Source of the DNA: Planobispora rosea
Lineage (GTDB): Bacteria; Actinomycetota; Actinomycetes; Streptosporangiales; Streptosporangiaceae
Direction: 5' to 3'
Assembly (NCBI RefSeq): GCF_014648175.1
Contig: NZ_BMQP01000006.1
Span: 1-64,000 of the forward strand
DNA length: 64,000 nt
The notes beneath the pieces were generated by a model. It did no database searches. It was not told the DNA's origin and was given only the letters and a program-made list of their open reading frames with translations. The translations under genes and the position numbers were made by a program. Of this stretch, positions 1 to 8,447 are shown piece by piece. The stretch's first letter is position 1, and every line of letters begins with the position of its first letter.

Positions 1-44
1 TCGCGGCCGACGATCGGGCTGTAGTCGAACAGGGCATTCTCCAT
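1..44 (-). CDS. N-terminus of a polysaccharide deacetylase-like protein (partial, runs off left edge)
   Basis: Only the first 14 codons are inside the window. They read MENALFDYSPIVGR, which resembles the start of the polysaccharide deacetylase/allantoinase-like family, whose members often begin with a 'LxDYxPIvdR' motif. The ATG has a good purine-rich ribosome site (GAGAGGA) eight bases upstream. The assignment rests on this short motif alone, so the family is an inference; that a gene starts here is better supported. The 279 bases between it and the next gene hold no recognisable feature. Confidence 0.5.
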   Translation of the reverse strand, partial: MENALFDYSPIVGR

Positions 45-323
45 TGCGTGTCCTCTCATCAGGCTGCGACGGCCCCGTCTTGGGTCCTGTCTGGCTCGAC
101 GATAGGGATCACTGGTGTCCGACAGGAGGGCCGCAAGCGTCACCGAGAGGGCCGAACGCGCCATCGTGACGGGCGCTACGTGCTGAGGGGGCCTGGCACC
201 TGCGTTCCGTAGCTCCGAGCCGATCTGCCCTGCGGCGGCGGTTGCACGTCAGGTCATAACGATCATCAGGCCTCTCGTCGTCAAGGTGCTCGGCAAGCCG
301 CTGGCGCTCGTACCATCGGCCGG

Positions 324-1373
324 TTACGCTGAGCCGCTCGCGCGGATCGCCGCCGGGCCGTGTCCGTACCAGCGGTGGACGGCGCGCCGCAGCGACCTGG
401 AGTCGGTGAAGCCGACCCGCGCGGCGATGGAATCCACGCTGAGCGAGGTCTCCCGCAGCAGGTGTTGCACCCGGCGCTGTCTGAGCTCCTCCAGCTCTGC
501 TCGCCAGGTCGTGCCCTCCTCGCGCAGGCGCCGCTGAAGGGTCCGAGGGCTCATGGCCAGGCGGCCGGCCACCTCGTCAAGTCCCGGCGGGCCCTCGGCG
601 ACTGCGGACTCAAGGGCGGCATGGAACCGGTCCAGCCACTTCCACACCGGTCGGGCGGCCACCGTGGAAAGACGCGCGTGGTCTTCCAGGATCGCGGCCA
701 GCGCAGGGTCGGCGCGCGGCAGAGAGACGTCGGTGTCCGCCGCGGCGAAAGTGATCGACGGATGGTCGGCCTCGAACTCGACCTTTGTGGTGTTGTACAG
801 CTCGGCGACGCGCTGAGATGCGGTTGACGCGCGCTGTGGCAACCGCACGCGTACCGGCGTCAGCCGTCGCCCCGTTGCCGAGCTCGCCAGTACGAGCAGC
901 ATGTGCGGCACCAATTCTCCAATGAGCGGATACTGCGGGTGGTCACGGTAGGGCCCCTGATACGTGACCGTCACCCCGTCGCCATCGCGGACGGTGAGAA
1001 ACCGGTCGGCGGGATCGGCGATGGCCGTGAGATGGCGGCTGGCGGCGTCCAGCGCGTGGCCGAGAGTGCCGGAGACGCAAAACAGGTAGTCCCACACGCC
1101 CAGCGCACCCGGCCGCCACAGCTCCATGACCCGCTTGCTGCCGCCTGCCTCCCAGGCAGGACCGGAGACGAGCTCCCAGACCCGCATGATGGTGGCGGTG
1201 GGGATACGGATCCCGTTTTGATTCAGCACGCCCAGGTCGGGGACACCGGCCAGGCGTGACCGGTCCAGGCCCGCCGCGAGGCCGGCGCGAACCAGTAGGC
1301 GGGTCAGGTGCGGCGAGACGGTGCCCTTTACGGTGTCCGCTTCCGTGCCATCCCACATCACGCTGCTCACCAT
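324..1373 (-). CDS. AraC-family transcriptional regulator (arabinose-binding-like N-domain)
   Basis: A 349-residue regulator. The C-terminal 90 residues carry two helix-turn-helix motifs of the AraC type (MSPRTLQRRLREEG, then VDSIAARVGFTDSRSLRRA), and the N-terminal 200 residues match the domain found in OruR/ArgR-like AraC proteins that act on amino-acid or aromatic metabolism genes. The start is set at the ATG preceded by GGGAGG seven bases upstream; an upstream in-frame start would add 59 low-quality residues. It lies downstream of and on the same strand as the broken oxidoreductase gene, so it may have been its companion. The ligand cannot be told from the sequence. Confidence 0.8.
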   Translation of the reverse strand: MVSSVMWDGTEADTVKGTVSPHLTRLLVRAGLAAGLDRSRLAGVPDLGVLNQNGIRIPTATIMRVWELVSGPAWEAGGSKRVMELWRPGALGVWDYLFCVSGTLGHALDAASRHLTAIADPADRFLTVRDGDGVTVTYQGPYRDHPQYPLIGELVPHMLLVLASSATGRRLTPVRVRLPQRASTASQRVAELYNTTKVEFEADHPSITFAAADTDVSLPRADPALAAILEDHARLSTVAARPVWKWLDRFHAALESAVAEGPPGLDEVAGRLAMSPRTLQRRLREEGTTWRAELEELRQRRVQHLLRETSLSVDSIAARVGFTDSRSLRRAVHRWYGHGPAAIRASGSA

Positions 1374-1431
1374 CGGAATGCCTCCCGGGATGAGAATGCC
1401 CCTGCGGTCGACGTGTCGCCGTCCCAAGCGA

Positions 1432-1881
1432 TCATTGGATTCCCCCATCTGCACGCGCAAGGGCCGCTGATGCCCGGCTCGTCCACCGGTACTCGGCGCC
1501 CTCGTTGTTTCTTGCGCCCATCGTTGCTTTCCTTGCAGGAATGTGGCCACGGCGTAAAGAGCCGGTGGCGAGGAGAGCCACGCACCATGGCCGGCGCACG
1601 CCGGGCTCTCGATGCTGAATCACGGGCTCTGGCCCCACATCGGCGGGCGCGTGCCGCAGGGGAATCCCGCCATGCACCGCAACGAGCCGAGTGTGGAAGG
1701 CGAGGTGCGCCACCTTCTCAGCGCCGGTGACCGCCCGCAGCACGGCCTGCCTGAGGCGGTCACCCTCGCCGATGACGACGGCCGCGACGCGAGCAGGTCG
1801 CAGCCCCGACGACCAGCCGGACGCTGCCGGCACACCGGCGTATCCACCGCCGATCACAATCGCCTTGATGCTCTTGATCAT
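1432..1881 (-). pseudogene. Decayed NAD(P)/FAD-dependent oxidoreductase gene (5' end only)
   Basis: The reading frame opens with MIKSIKAIVIGGGYAGV, a textbook N-terminal dinucleotide-binding GxGxxG strand of NDH-2-like FAD oxidoreductases, which normally run to nearly 400 residues. After residue 17 the similarity stops and the frame continues as unrelated low-quality sequence to a stop at codon 150. The start has a plausible GGAG-containing ribosome site. A segment near residues 40-56 (GDRLRQ...TGAEKVAHL) faintly recalls the C-terminal SnoaL-like part of ECF41 sigma factors; this is a weak impression. An internal deletion joining two neighbouring genes would explain the picture. Confidence 0.4.
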
Positions 1882-1914
1882 GGTGTGCCCTTCATCTCCC
1901 GGGTTCGGACCTAA

Positions 1915-1941
1915 GACGTAACCCGAGCGAAGGTTGTGACA
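1915..1941 (-). promoter_or_regulatory. ECF41-type sigma factor promoter (TGTCACA, 16 bp, CGTC)
   Basis: Read on the minus strand, TGTCACA (1941-1935) is followed after exactly 16 bases by CGTC (1918-1915). This matches the remembered consensus for ECF41 sigma factors, which typically control an adjacent carboxymuconolactone decarboxylase, oxidoreductase or epimerase gene. The gene start lies 34 bases downstream and encodes the first residues of such an oxidoreductase, which supports the call. Confidence 0.6.
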
Positions 1942-2371
1942 GGGTGTGAGGCACACCACTCTTCATCGATCAATCTGTGTGGAGGCTCTCGCCCGTAGGT
2001 GGGCGTTGAACAATCACTGATCTCGGGCAGGCGCGGTGACGTGCAGTGATGGTGACCGCGATCAGGATCGGTAATGGCGGGCGGCGGTGCCGGCGCTGAC
2101 GCCTAGCCGCCCCTCTATCCATGCGCTGACCGTGCCTTTCTTCATGCTCCAGCCGTACGGGGCGTGCGCCAGCCGTACGGGGCCGGAAGCCCCGGAGCCC
2201 CTCGCCGCATCGCGGCGGGGGGCTTCTCTTGTACTCGGTCGCGACCACGACTTTTGTTGAAATCAGCGAAAGTCTGTCGGAAGAGAGATAAAAGGTCTTC
2301 ACAATCCGGCAGAACGGGGTTAGCTTCTGCATCACCAGCTCCGAACCTGGACGGTGCGAGACGGAGGTCCC
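1942..2371. other. Leader/intergenic region before the sugar operon
   Basis: No gene is supported here. It contains a 15-bp direct repeat (2149-2163 and 2169-2183, CCAGCCGTACGGGGC), a GC-rich hairpin at 2186-2226 (six-base inner stem CGCCGC/GCGGCG and an outer GAAGCCCC/GGGGCTTC stem, then TCTCTT), and an AT-rich stretch 2249-2300 with an inverted repeat GACTTT-14-AAAGTC (2249-2274). The hairpin could be a terminator or attenuator and the inverted repeat an operator for the sugar operon; both are guesses from position. Confidence 0.35.
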
Positions 2372-3880
2372 GTGTCCGCAGAGGCCCCCTTGCTGCTCAT
2401 GCGGGGGATCGTGAAGCAGTTCCCCGGTGTCCGCGCTCTCGACGGGGTCGACCTGGAGGTCCGACGCGGAGAGGTGCACTGCCTGCTGGGCCAGAACGGC
2501 GCCGGCAAGTCCACGCTCATCAAGATCCTGGCGGGGGCGCACCAGCCCGACGAGGGCGTCATCGCCTTCGACGGGCGGGAGGTCCGCCTGACCAGCCCGA
2601 CCGCCGCCATCCGGCAGGGCATCTCCACGATCTACCAGGAGCTCGACCTGGTCGACGGGCTGAGCGTGGCCGAGAACGTCTTCCTGGGCCACGAGCGGGC
2701 CAGGTTCGGCTTCGTCCGCTCCGGCGAGGACAACCGGGCCACCCGCGAGTTGCTCGCCCGGCTCGGGCACCCCGAGATCCGCCCGTCCACCGAGGTCGGC
2801 CGCCTCTCGCCCGCCGCCAAGCAGGTCGTCAGCATGGCCCGAGCCCTCTCCCACGACACACGCCTGATCATCATGGACGAGCCGTCGGCGGCCCTGGCCC
2901 ACGACGAGGTCGCCAACCTCTTCCGGATCGTGCGGGAGCTGACCGCCCAGGGAGTCGCGGTCGTCTACATCTCCCACCGGCTGGAGGAGATCCGCGAGAT
3001 CGGCGACCGGGTCACCGTACTGAAGGACGGCCGCGCCGCCGCCGTGGGCCTCCCGGCGAAGAGCACGGCCACCTCGGAGATCGTCTCCCTGATGACCGGC
3101 CGCAACGTCGAGTACGTCTTCCCGCCCCGTCGCGAGCGTCCCGGGTCCGGGCCCGAGGTGCTGCGGGTGGAGGGGCTGACCGTGCCGGGAGTCTTCGCCG
3201 ACGTCTCCTTCACGGTCGGGGCGGGAGAGATCGTCGGCCTGGCCGGGCTGGTCGGCTCGGGACGCTCGGAGATCATCGAGGCGGTGTACGGCGCGCGCCG
3301 GGCCTCGGGCACCGTCACCCTGGAAGGCCGCCCGGTACGGCGGGGCGGCGCCGCGGCCACCGTCAAGCTCGGCATGGGCCTGGCGCCGGAGGAGCGCAAG
3401 GCCCAGGCGCTGCTGCTGGACCAGAGCGTCGCCGCCAACATCACGCTGGCCGGGCTCGACGGATACTCCCGGTTCGGCTGGATCGACCGCCGTCGCGAGA
3501 GCGCCCGGGCGCGGGATCTGATCGAGACCCTCGACATCCGGCCCGGTGATCCGGAACGGCCGATCAGGACCCTGTCCGGCGGCAACCAGCAGAAGGCGGT
3601 GCTGGCCCGATGGCTGGTCGGCACGCGGCGGCTGCTCCTGCTGGACGAACCCACCCGCGGGGTGGACGTCGGGGCCCGCGCGGAGCTGTACGCCGTCATC
3701 CGGCGGCTCGCCGACGAGGGGATCGGCGTGCTGCTGGTCTCCAGCGAGGTGCCCGAGGTCCTCGGCCTGGCCGACCGGGTGCTGGTGATCCGCGAGGGCC
3801 GGATCATCCACCGGTCAGACGCCCGTGACCTGGACGAACACCAGGTCCTCGACATGATCATGGAAGGGAGTGCGCTGTGA
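2372..3880 (+). CDS. Sugar ABC transporter ATP-binding protein (RbsA/XylG type, two ATPase domains)
   Basis: A 502-residue tandem ATPase that energises uptake of a carbohydrate at the inner face of the membrane. The first half has a complete Walker A (GQNGAGKST, residue 40), a degenerate signature (LSPAAKQ) and Walker B LIIMDEPSAAL; the second half has a degenerate P-loop (GLVGSGRSE), LSGGNQQK and LLLLDEPTRG. This asymmetry is typical of the ribose/xylose/galactose family. The GTG start is chosen because GGAGG precedes it by four bases; an in-frame GTG six codons earlier has no ribosome site. It opens a five-gene operon and its stop overlaps the permease start (GTGA). Confidence 0.92.
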   Translation: MSAEAPLLLMRGIVKQFPGVRALDGVDLEVRRGEVHCLLGQNGAGKSTLIKILAGAHQPDEGVIAFDGREVRLTSPTAAIRQGISTIYQELDLVDGLSVAENVFLGHERARFGFVRSGEDNRATRELLARLGHPEIRPSTEVGRLSPAAKQVVSMARALSHDTRLIIMDEPSAALAHDEVANLFRIVRELTAQGVAVVYISHRLEEIREIGDRVTVLKDGRAAAVGLPAKSTATSEIVSLMTGRNVEYVFPPRRERPGSGPEVLRVEGLTVPGVFADVSFTVGAGEIVGLAGLVGSGRSEIIEAVYGARRASGTVTLEGRPVRRGGAAATVKLGMGLAPEERKAQALLLDQSVAANITLAGLDGYSRFGWIDRRRESARARDLIETLDIRPGDPERPIRTLSGGNQQKAVLARWLVGTRRLLLLDEPTRGVDVGARAELYAVIRRLADEGIGVLLVSSEVPEVLGLADRVLVIREGRIIHRSDARDLDEHQVLDMIMEGSAL

Positions 3881-4923
3881 CCGACTCCCGCGGTCCGCAG
3901 GCCGAGAAGGCGCCGCCTGCCGATGAGCACGTGCGGGTCGAGGCGCAGGCCCGCAAGCCCGCCGCGAGGACGGGACCGCTGGCCCGGTTCGGGGAGGCCC
4001 GGCACCTCGGCCTGCTGGTGGCGCTGGCGCTGCTGGTGGTCGTGGGCCTGGTGACCCGTCCGGAGAACTTCGCCACCACCTCCAACCTGGTCAGCGTCCT
4101 GTCGCTGGCCGCCACCATCGGTGTGATCACCGTCGGCATGACGTTCGTGATCATCGGTGGGGGCATCGACCTGTCCGTCGGCGCGATCATGGCGCTGGCC
4201 TCGGTCTGGGCCACGACGCTGGCCACGCAGTCGTACGGGCCGTTCGTGATGATCCTCTGCGCGGTCCTGGTCGGCACCGGGGCGGGACTGGTCAACGGCC
4301 TGCTGATCTCCTACGGGCGGGTGGTGCCGTTCATCGCCACGCTGGCCATGCTGGTCGCCGCGCGCGGCCTGGCCCAGCGCATGTCGGACCGGAAGACCCA
4401 GCTGGTGCAGCAGGGCAACGAGACGATCGTGGAGCTGTCCACCACCCGGGTGCTCGGGCTGCCGCTGCTGGTGTACATCTTCGCCCTGGTGGTGCTGGCG
4501 GGCTGGATCCTGCTCAACCGCACCACCTTCGGCCGCCGCACCTACGCGGTCGGCGGCAACCCCGAGGCGGCCCGGCTGGCCGGCATCGACGTGCGGCGGC
4601 ACACCCTGCTGCTGTACGCGCTGTCCGGACTGTGCTGCGGCATCGCCGCCGTGCTCATCATGGCCAGGACCACCACCGGCTCCTCCACCCACGGAGACCT
4701 CTACGAGCTGGACGCGATCGCCGCCGTCATCATCGGCGGCACGCTCCTCACCGGCGGGCGCGGCACGATCATCGGCTCGATCCTCGGCCTGATGATCTTC
4801 ACTCTGATCACCAACCTCTTCATCCTCAACGGCCTCAACACCAGCGACCAGCTGATCGCCAAGGGCCTGATCATCGTCGTGGCGGTGCTGCTCCAGCGGC
4901 GCGGCCTCGAATCCCGGACGTGA
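3877..4923 (+). CDS. Sugar ABC transporter permease (RbsC family)
   Basis: A 348-residue integral membrane protein of the BPD_transp_2 family, the channel partner of the preceding ATPase. After about 45 charged N-terminal residues there are eight to ten hydrophobic segments. The family motif around IGGGIDLSVGAIMALASV and the late AIAAVIIGGTLLTGGRG loop, which docks to the ATPase, are both present. The start overlaps the ATPase stop by four bases, consistent with translational coupling. The substrate is not specified by these motifs; the downstream dehydrogenase and isomerase suggest a sugar or inositol-like polyol. Confidence 0.92.
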   Translation: MTDSRGPQAEKAPPADEHVRVEAQARKPAARTGPLARFGEARHLGLLVALALLVVVGLVTRPENFATTSNLVSVLSLAATIGVITVGMTFVIIGGGIDLSVGAIMALASVWATTLATQSYGPFVMILCAVLVGTGAGLVNGLLISYGRVVPFIATLAMLVAARGLAQRMSDRKTQLVQQGNETIVELSTTRVLGLPLLVYIFALVVLAGWILLNRTTFGRRTYAVGGNPEAARLAGIDVRRHTLLLYALSGLCCGIAAVLIMARTTTGSSTHGDLYELDAIAAVIIGGTLLTGGRGTIIGSILGLMIFTLITNLFILNGLNTSDQLIAKGLIIVVAVLLQRRGLESRT

Positions 4924-4940
4924 GAGTAAGGAGCACGGTC

Positions 4941-6002
4941 ATGTCCAACCCACTCGCCCGCCGGGGCTTCCTCGTGGGCGGGGCCGTCATCGGGGCGGGA
5001 GCCCTGGCCACCGCCTGCACGAGCAACGAGCCCGCCGCCCAGCCCAGCCCCGCCGCGGCCCAGCCCACGAACGCCCCGGCCGGCGGCAACGACCAGCCGG
5101 GCAAGCAGATCACCATGGGTTTCTCCGCCCCGGCGGCCGACCACGGCTGGATCGCCGCGATCGCCAAGAACGCCCAGGCGACCGCCGGGCAGTACAGCGA
5201 CGTGGAGTTCAAGCCGGTCGAGCCGACCAACGACATCAACGCGCAGATCTCGGCGGTCGAGTCGTTGATCGCCGCCAAGGTCTCCGTGCTGGTGCTCCTG
5301 CCCAACGACGGCCAGCAGCTCAACCAGGTCGCCCGCCAGGCCACCGACGCGGGCATCCCGGTGGTCAACCTCGACCGGATCTTCCCCGACAAGCTCTCCT
5401 ACCGGACCTGGATCGGCGGGGACAACTACGGCATGGGAGTCGCGGCGGGGCACTACATCGGCAGGAAACTCAAGGACAAGGGCGTGGCGGACCCGGTGAT
5501 CCTGGAGATCCAGGGCATCGCGACGCTCCCGCTCACCCAGGAGCGGAGCAAGGGCTTCGCCGAGGCGCTGAAGACGTACGGCTTCAGCGTGACGGCCCAG
5601 CAGGACGCCCAGTTCAAGGTGGAGAACGGCAACGCGGTCGCCACGAACCTGCTCCAGGCGCACAAGAAGGTCGACGCGATCTGGAACCACGATGACGACC
5701 AGGGCGTCGGCGTGCTGGCCGCGATCAAGGAGGCGGGCCGGAACGAGTTCTTCATGGTCGGCGGCGCGGGCTCGGCCAACGCGATGCGCGAGATCCAGTC
5801 CGGCACCAGCGTGCTGGAGGCCACGGTGACCTACAGCCCGACGATGGCCTCCTCGGCGATCAAGCTGGCCCGGCTCATCGCGCAGGGCAAGGGCATGAGC
5901 GACCTGGTGGAGAACCAGGTGCCGCAGTCGATCACCCTGGCCTCGGAGACCATCACCAAGGAGAACGTCGCCCGGTACCTGCCCCTGGGGTTCGAATCGT
6001 GA
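4941..6002 (+). CDS. Sugar ABC transporter substrate-binding lipoprotein (Tat-type signal)
   Basis: A 353-residue periplasmic-binding-protein-1 fold protein that captures the sugar outside the membrane. The N-terminus has twin arginines (ARRGFLVGG) followed by a hydrophobic stretch and ATAC with Cys26 as the likely lipidated residue, then a Pro/Ala-rich spacer. The mature part carries RbsB-like sequences such as ISAVESLIAAKVSVLVLLPNDG and an IWNHDDDQGVGVLAAI region near the hinge. AAGGAG precedes the ATG by nine bases. The stop overlaps the start of the next gene by four bases. Confidence 0.9.
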   Translation: MSNPLARRGFLVGGAVIGAGALATACTSNEPAAQPSPAAAQPTNAPAGGNDQPGKQITMGFSAPAADHGWIAAIAKNAQATAGQYSDVEFKPVEPTNDINAQISAVESLIAAKVSVLVLLPNDGQQLNQVARQATDAGIPVVNLDRIFPDKLSYRTWIGGDNYGMGVAAGHYIGRKLKDKGVADPVILEIQGIATLPLTQERSKGFAEALKTYGFSVTAQQDAQFKVENGNAVATNLLQAHKKVDAIWNHDDDQGVGVLAAIKEAGRNEFFMVGGAGSANAMREIQSGTSVLEATVTYSPTMASSAIKLARLIAQGKGMSDLVENQVPQSITLASETITKENVARYLPLGFES

Positions 6003-7168
6003 AGCCGGTCATCGGGGTCGGCATGGTCGGGCACGCGTTCATGGGACGCGCGCACTCCCAGGCCTGGCGGAGCGTCGCCGCGTTCTTCGACCTGCCCGCC
6101 GTGCCGTCCATGGCGGTGCTGTGCGGGCGCTCTGCGGAACGTACGGCGGCCGCCGCCGAAGAGCTCGGCTGGGCCGCCGTCGAGACGGACTGGAAACAGC
6201 TCGTCAAACGGGACGACGTGCAGATCGTGGACATCTGCACGCCCGGTGACTCGCACGCCGAGATCGCGATCGCCGCACTGACCGCGGGCAAGCACGTGCT
6301 GTGCGAGAAGCCGCTGGCCAACAGCGTCGCCGAGGCCGAGGCGATGGCCGCGGCGGCGCGCGAGGCGGCGACGCGGGGCGTGCGGTCCATGGTCGCCTTC
6401 AACTACCGCCGGGTCCCGGCGATCGCGCTCGCCCGGCGCCTGGTGGCCGAGGGGCGGCTGGGGGAGCTGCGCCACGTGCGGGCCCAGTACCTCCAGGACT
6501 GGATCGTGGACCCGGACTTCCCGCTGGTCTGGCGGCTGCAGAAGGAGCGCGCGGGCTCGGGCGCGCTGGGCGACATCGGGGCGCACATCATCGACACCGC
6601 CCAGTTCGTCACCGGGCGGAACCTGACGGGCGTCTCGGCCCTCACCGAGACCTTCGTCAAGGAGCGCCCCCTGGCGGAGGGGTCGGAGGGGCTCGCGGGC
6701 GGGAGCCGTACCGGGGCGACGGGGACGGTGGACGTCGACGACGCCGCGCTGTTCATCGGGCGGCTGGAGGGCGGGGCGCTGGCCTCCTTCGAGGCCACCC
6801 GGTTCGCCGCGGGGCGCAAGAACGCCCTGCGGATCGAGGTCAACGGCTCCGAGGGGAGCCTGGCCTTCGACTTCGAGGCGATGAACGAGCTGTGGTTCCA
6901 CGACCACACGCTCGCCGGGGCCGAGGCGGGCTTCCGGCGGATCGTGGTCACCGAGCCGGACCACCCGTATGCGGGGGCCTGGTGGCCGCCGGGGCACGGA
7001 CTGGGCTACGAGCACACGTTCACCCACGAGGTGAGGGACTTCCTGCAGGCGATCACCGACGGGACCGACCCGGAGCCGTCCTTCGACGACGGCCTGCGGG
7101 TGCAGCGGGTCCTGGCGGCGGTCGAGGCGAGCGCGGCCGGTGAGAGCCGCTGGACGGCGGTGGAGTGA
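5999..7168 (+). CDS. Gfo/Idh/MocA family oxidoreductase
   Basis: A 389-residue NAD(P)-dependent sugar or cyclitol dehydrogenase. The N-terminus gives a Rossmann fold (GVGMVGHAFMGRAHSQAW), the conserved CEKPLANS motif with the catalytic lysine near residue 104, and a C-terminal dimer domain with a GDIGAHIIDTAQF helix. It shares a four-base overlap with the binding-protein gene and is followed by a sugar isomerase, so it probably oxidises the imported sugar, for instance to a 3-keto derivative. That reaction is inferred from neighbours. The end of the gene sits in a run of tandem repeats that copy its stop region. Confidence 0.9.
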   Translation: MKPVIGVGMVGHAFMGRAHSQAWRSVAAFFDLPAVPSMAVLCGRSAERTAAAAEELGWAAVETDWKQLVKRDDVQIVDICTPGDSHAEIAIAALTAGKHVLCEKPLANSVAEAEAMAAAAREAATRGVRSMVAFNYRRVPAIALARRLVAEGRLGELRHVRAQYLQDWIVDPDFPLVWRLQKERAGSGALGDIGAHIIDTAQFVTGRNLTGVSALTETFVKERPLAEGSEGLAGGSRTGATGTVDVDDAALFIGRLEGGALASFEATRFAAGRKNALRIEVNGSEGSLAFDFEAMNELWFHDHTLAGAEAGFRRIVVTEPDHPYAGAWWPPGHGLGYEHTFTHEVRDFLQAITDGTDPEPSFDDGLRVQRVLAAVEASAAGESRWTAVE

Positions 7169-7218
7169 TGCGGCGCGGTGGAGTGACGTGCCGGCGGAGT
7201 GACGTGCCGGCGGAGTGA
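7162..7218 (+). repeat. Tandem repeat around the dehydrogenase stop codon
   Basis: The unit GGAGTGACGTGCCGGC occurs twice perfectly (7180-7195, 7196-7211), flanked by a diverged copy that includes the real stop (7162-7179) and a partial copy (7212-7218). Each unit repeats the GGAGTGA of the gene end, so the spacer to the next gene has grown by duplication. Confidence 0.85.
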
Positions 7219-7233
7219 AGGGACGGTGGCGAG

Positions 7234-8241
7234 ATGAGCAGGCCGGTCACGTTGTTCACGGGCCAGTGGGCCGACCTCCCGTTCGAGGAGGTCTGCCGGC
7301 TGGCGGCGGAGTGGGGCTACGACGGCCTGGAGATCGCCTGCTGGGGCGACCACTTCGAGGTGGACAAGGCCCTGGCCGACGACTCCTACGTCGAGCGGAA
7401 GCTGGAGGTGCTGGCCAAGCACAACCTGAAGGTGTGGACGATCTCCAACCACCTCGTCGGGCAGGCGGTCTGCGACCATCCGATCGACGAGCGGCACAAG
7501 GCGATCCTGCCCGCGCGGATCTGGGGTTCGGGGAATCCCGAGGAGGTACGGCGGGCCGCGGCCGAGGAGATGAAGGACACCGCGCGGGCCGCGGCGAAGC
7601 TCGGCGTGCGCACGGTCGTGGGCTTCACCGGGTCGTCGATCTGGCACACGGTCGCGATGTTCCCGCCGGTGCCCGCGTCGATGGTCGAGGCGGGCTACCG
7701 CGACTTCGCCGACCGGTGGAACCCGATCCTCGACGTGTTCGACGAGGTCGGGGTGAAGTTCGCGCACGAGGTGCACCCGAGCGAGATCGCCTACGACTAC
7801 CACACGACGGCGCGGACGCTGGAGGCGATCGGGCGCAGGGAGGCGTTCGGGCTGAACTGGGACCCCTCCCACATGGTCTGGCAGGACCTCGACCCGGTGG
7901 GGTTCATCCTCGACTTCGCCGACCGGATCTACCACGTGGACTGCAAGGACGCCAAGGTCAGGTGCGGAGACGGGCGACGAGGGCGGCTCGCCTCCCACCT
8001 GCCCTGGGCGGACATGCGGCGCGGCTGGGACTTCGTCTCGACCGGTCACGGCGACGTGCCGTGGGAGGACTGCTTCCGGGCGCTGAACTCCATCGGCTAC
8101 GACGGCCCGATCTCCATCGAGTGGGAGGACGCGGGCATGGACCGCCTCGACGGCGCCCCGGAGGCACTGGGGTTCGTCAGGAGGCTGAACGCCATCACAC
8201 CGCCGGCCGCCGCCTTCGACGCGGCGTTCGGCGGAGAGTGA
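7234..8241 (+). CDS. Sugar phosphate isomerase/epimerase family protein (xylose isomerase-like TIM barrel)
   Basis: A 335-residue TIM-barrel protein of the AP-endonuclease-2/IolE-like family. Metal-ligand positions of the family are visible: a Glu in [15 protein letters not shown], the WDPSHMVWQ histidine/aspartate pair, a His in IYHVDCKD, and the closing Glu in ISIEWED. It is the last gene of the sugar operon and follows a Gfo/Idh/MocA dehydrogenase, a pairing common in pathways that isomerise or epimerise keto-sugars or inositols. The exact substrate is unknown. GTGGCGAG upstream is a weak ribosome site, and the preceding gap is made of tandem repeats. Confidence 0.88.
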   Translation: MSRPVTLFTGQWADLPFEEVCRLAAEWGYDGLEIACWGDHFEVDKALADDSYVERKLEVLAKHNLKVWTISNHLVGQAVCDHPIDERHKAILPARIWGSGNPEEVRRAAAEEMKDTARAAAKLGVRTVVGFTGSSIWHTVAMFPPVPASMVEAGYRDFADRWNPILDVFDEVGVKFAHEVHPSEIAYDYHTTARTLEAIGRREAFGLNWDPSHMVWQDLDPVGFILDFADRIYHVDCKDAKVRCGDGRRGRLASHLPWADMRRGWDFVSTGHGDVPWEDCFRALNSIGYDGPISIEWEDAGMDRLDGAPEALGFVRRLNAITPPAAAFDAAFGGE

Positions 8242-8286
8242 CCCGGGGGGACGGGAGGGGGCGGGGCGGCGGCCGCCGTGCCGGCT

Positions 8287-8326
8287 GACCGTGCCGTCGC
8301 CCCGCCGCCTGCGGGACGGCACGGTC
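8287..8326. terminator. Bidirectional hairpin terminator
   Basis: A perfect 12-bp stem GACCGTGCCGTC / GACGGCACGGTC with a 16-base loop lies between two convergent genes (the isomerase and the intradiol dioxygenase). No U-tract follows, as is usual in GC-rich actinomycetes. Confidence 0.65.
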
Positions 8327-8447
8327 CGTCGGACGCGCCGCCGCCCCGCCGCTCCACCCGCGGGGACGGCGTGATCCACCGGAGGCGCCGCCCCGCGGTT
8401 CACGGCGCCACGCTGTCGTCAGCGCGGCGGGATCGGCACCGGGCCCG

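Noticed and set aside
1970..4692. Long minus-strand frames opposite the sugar ABC genes
   Set aside because: They are antisense shadows of clear RbsA/RbsC-type genes, arise from high GC at third positions, and show no family motifs.
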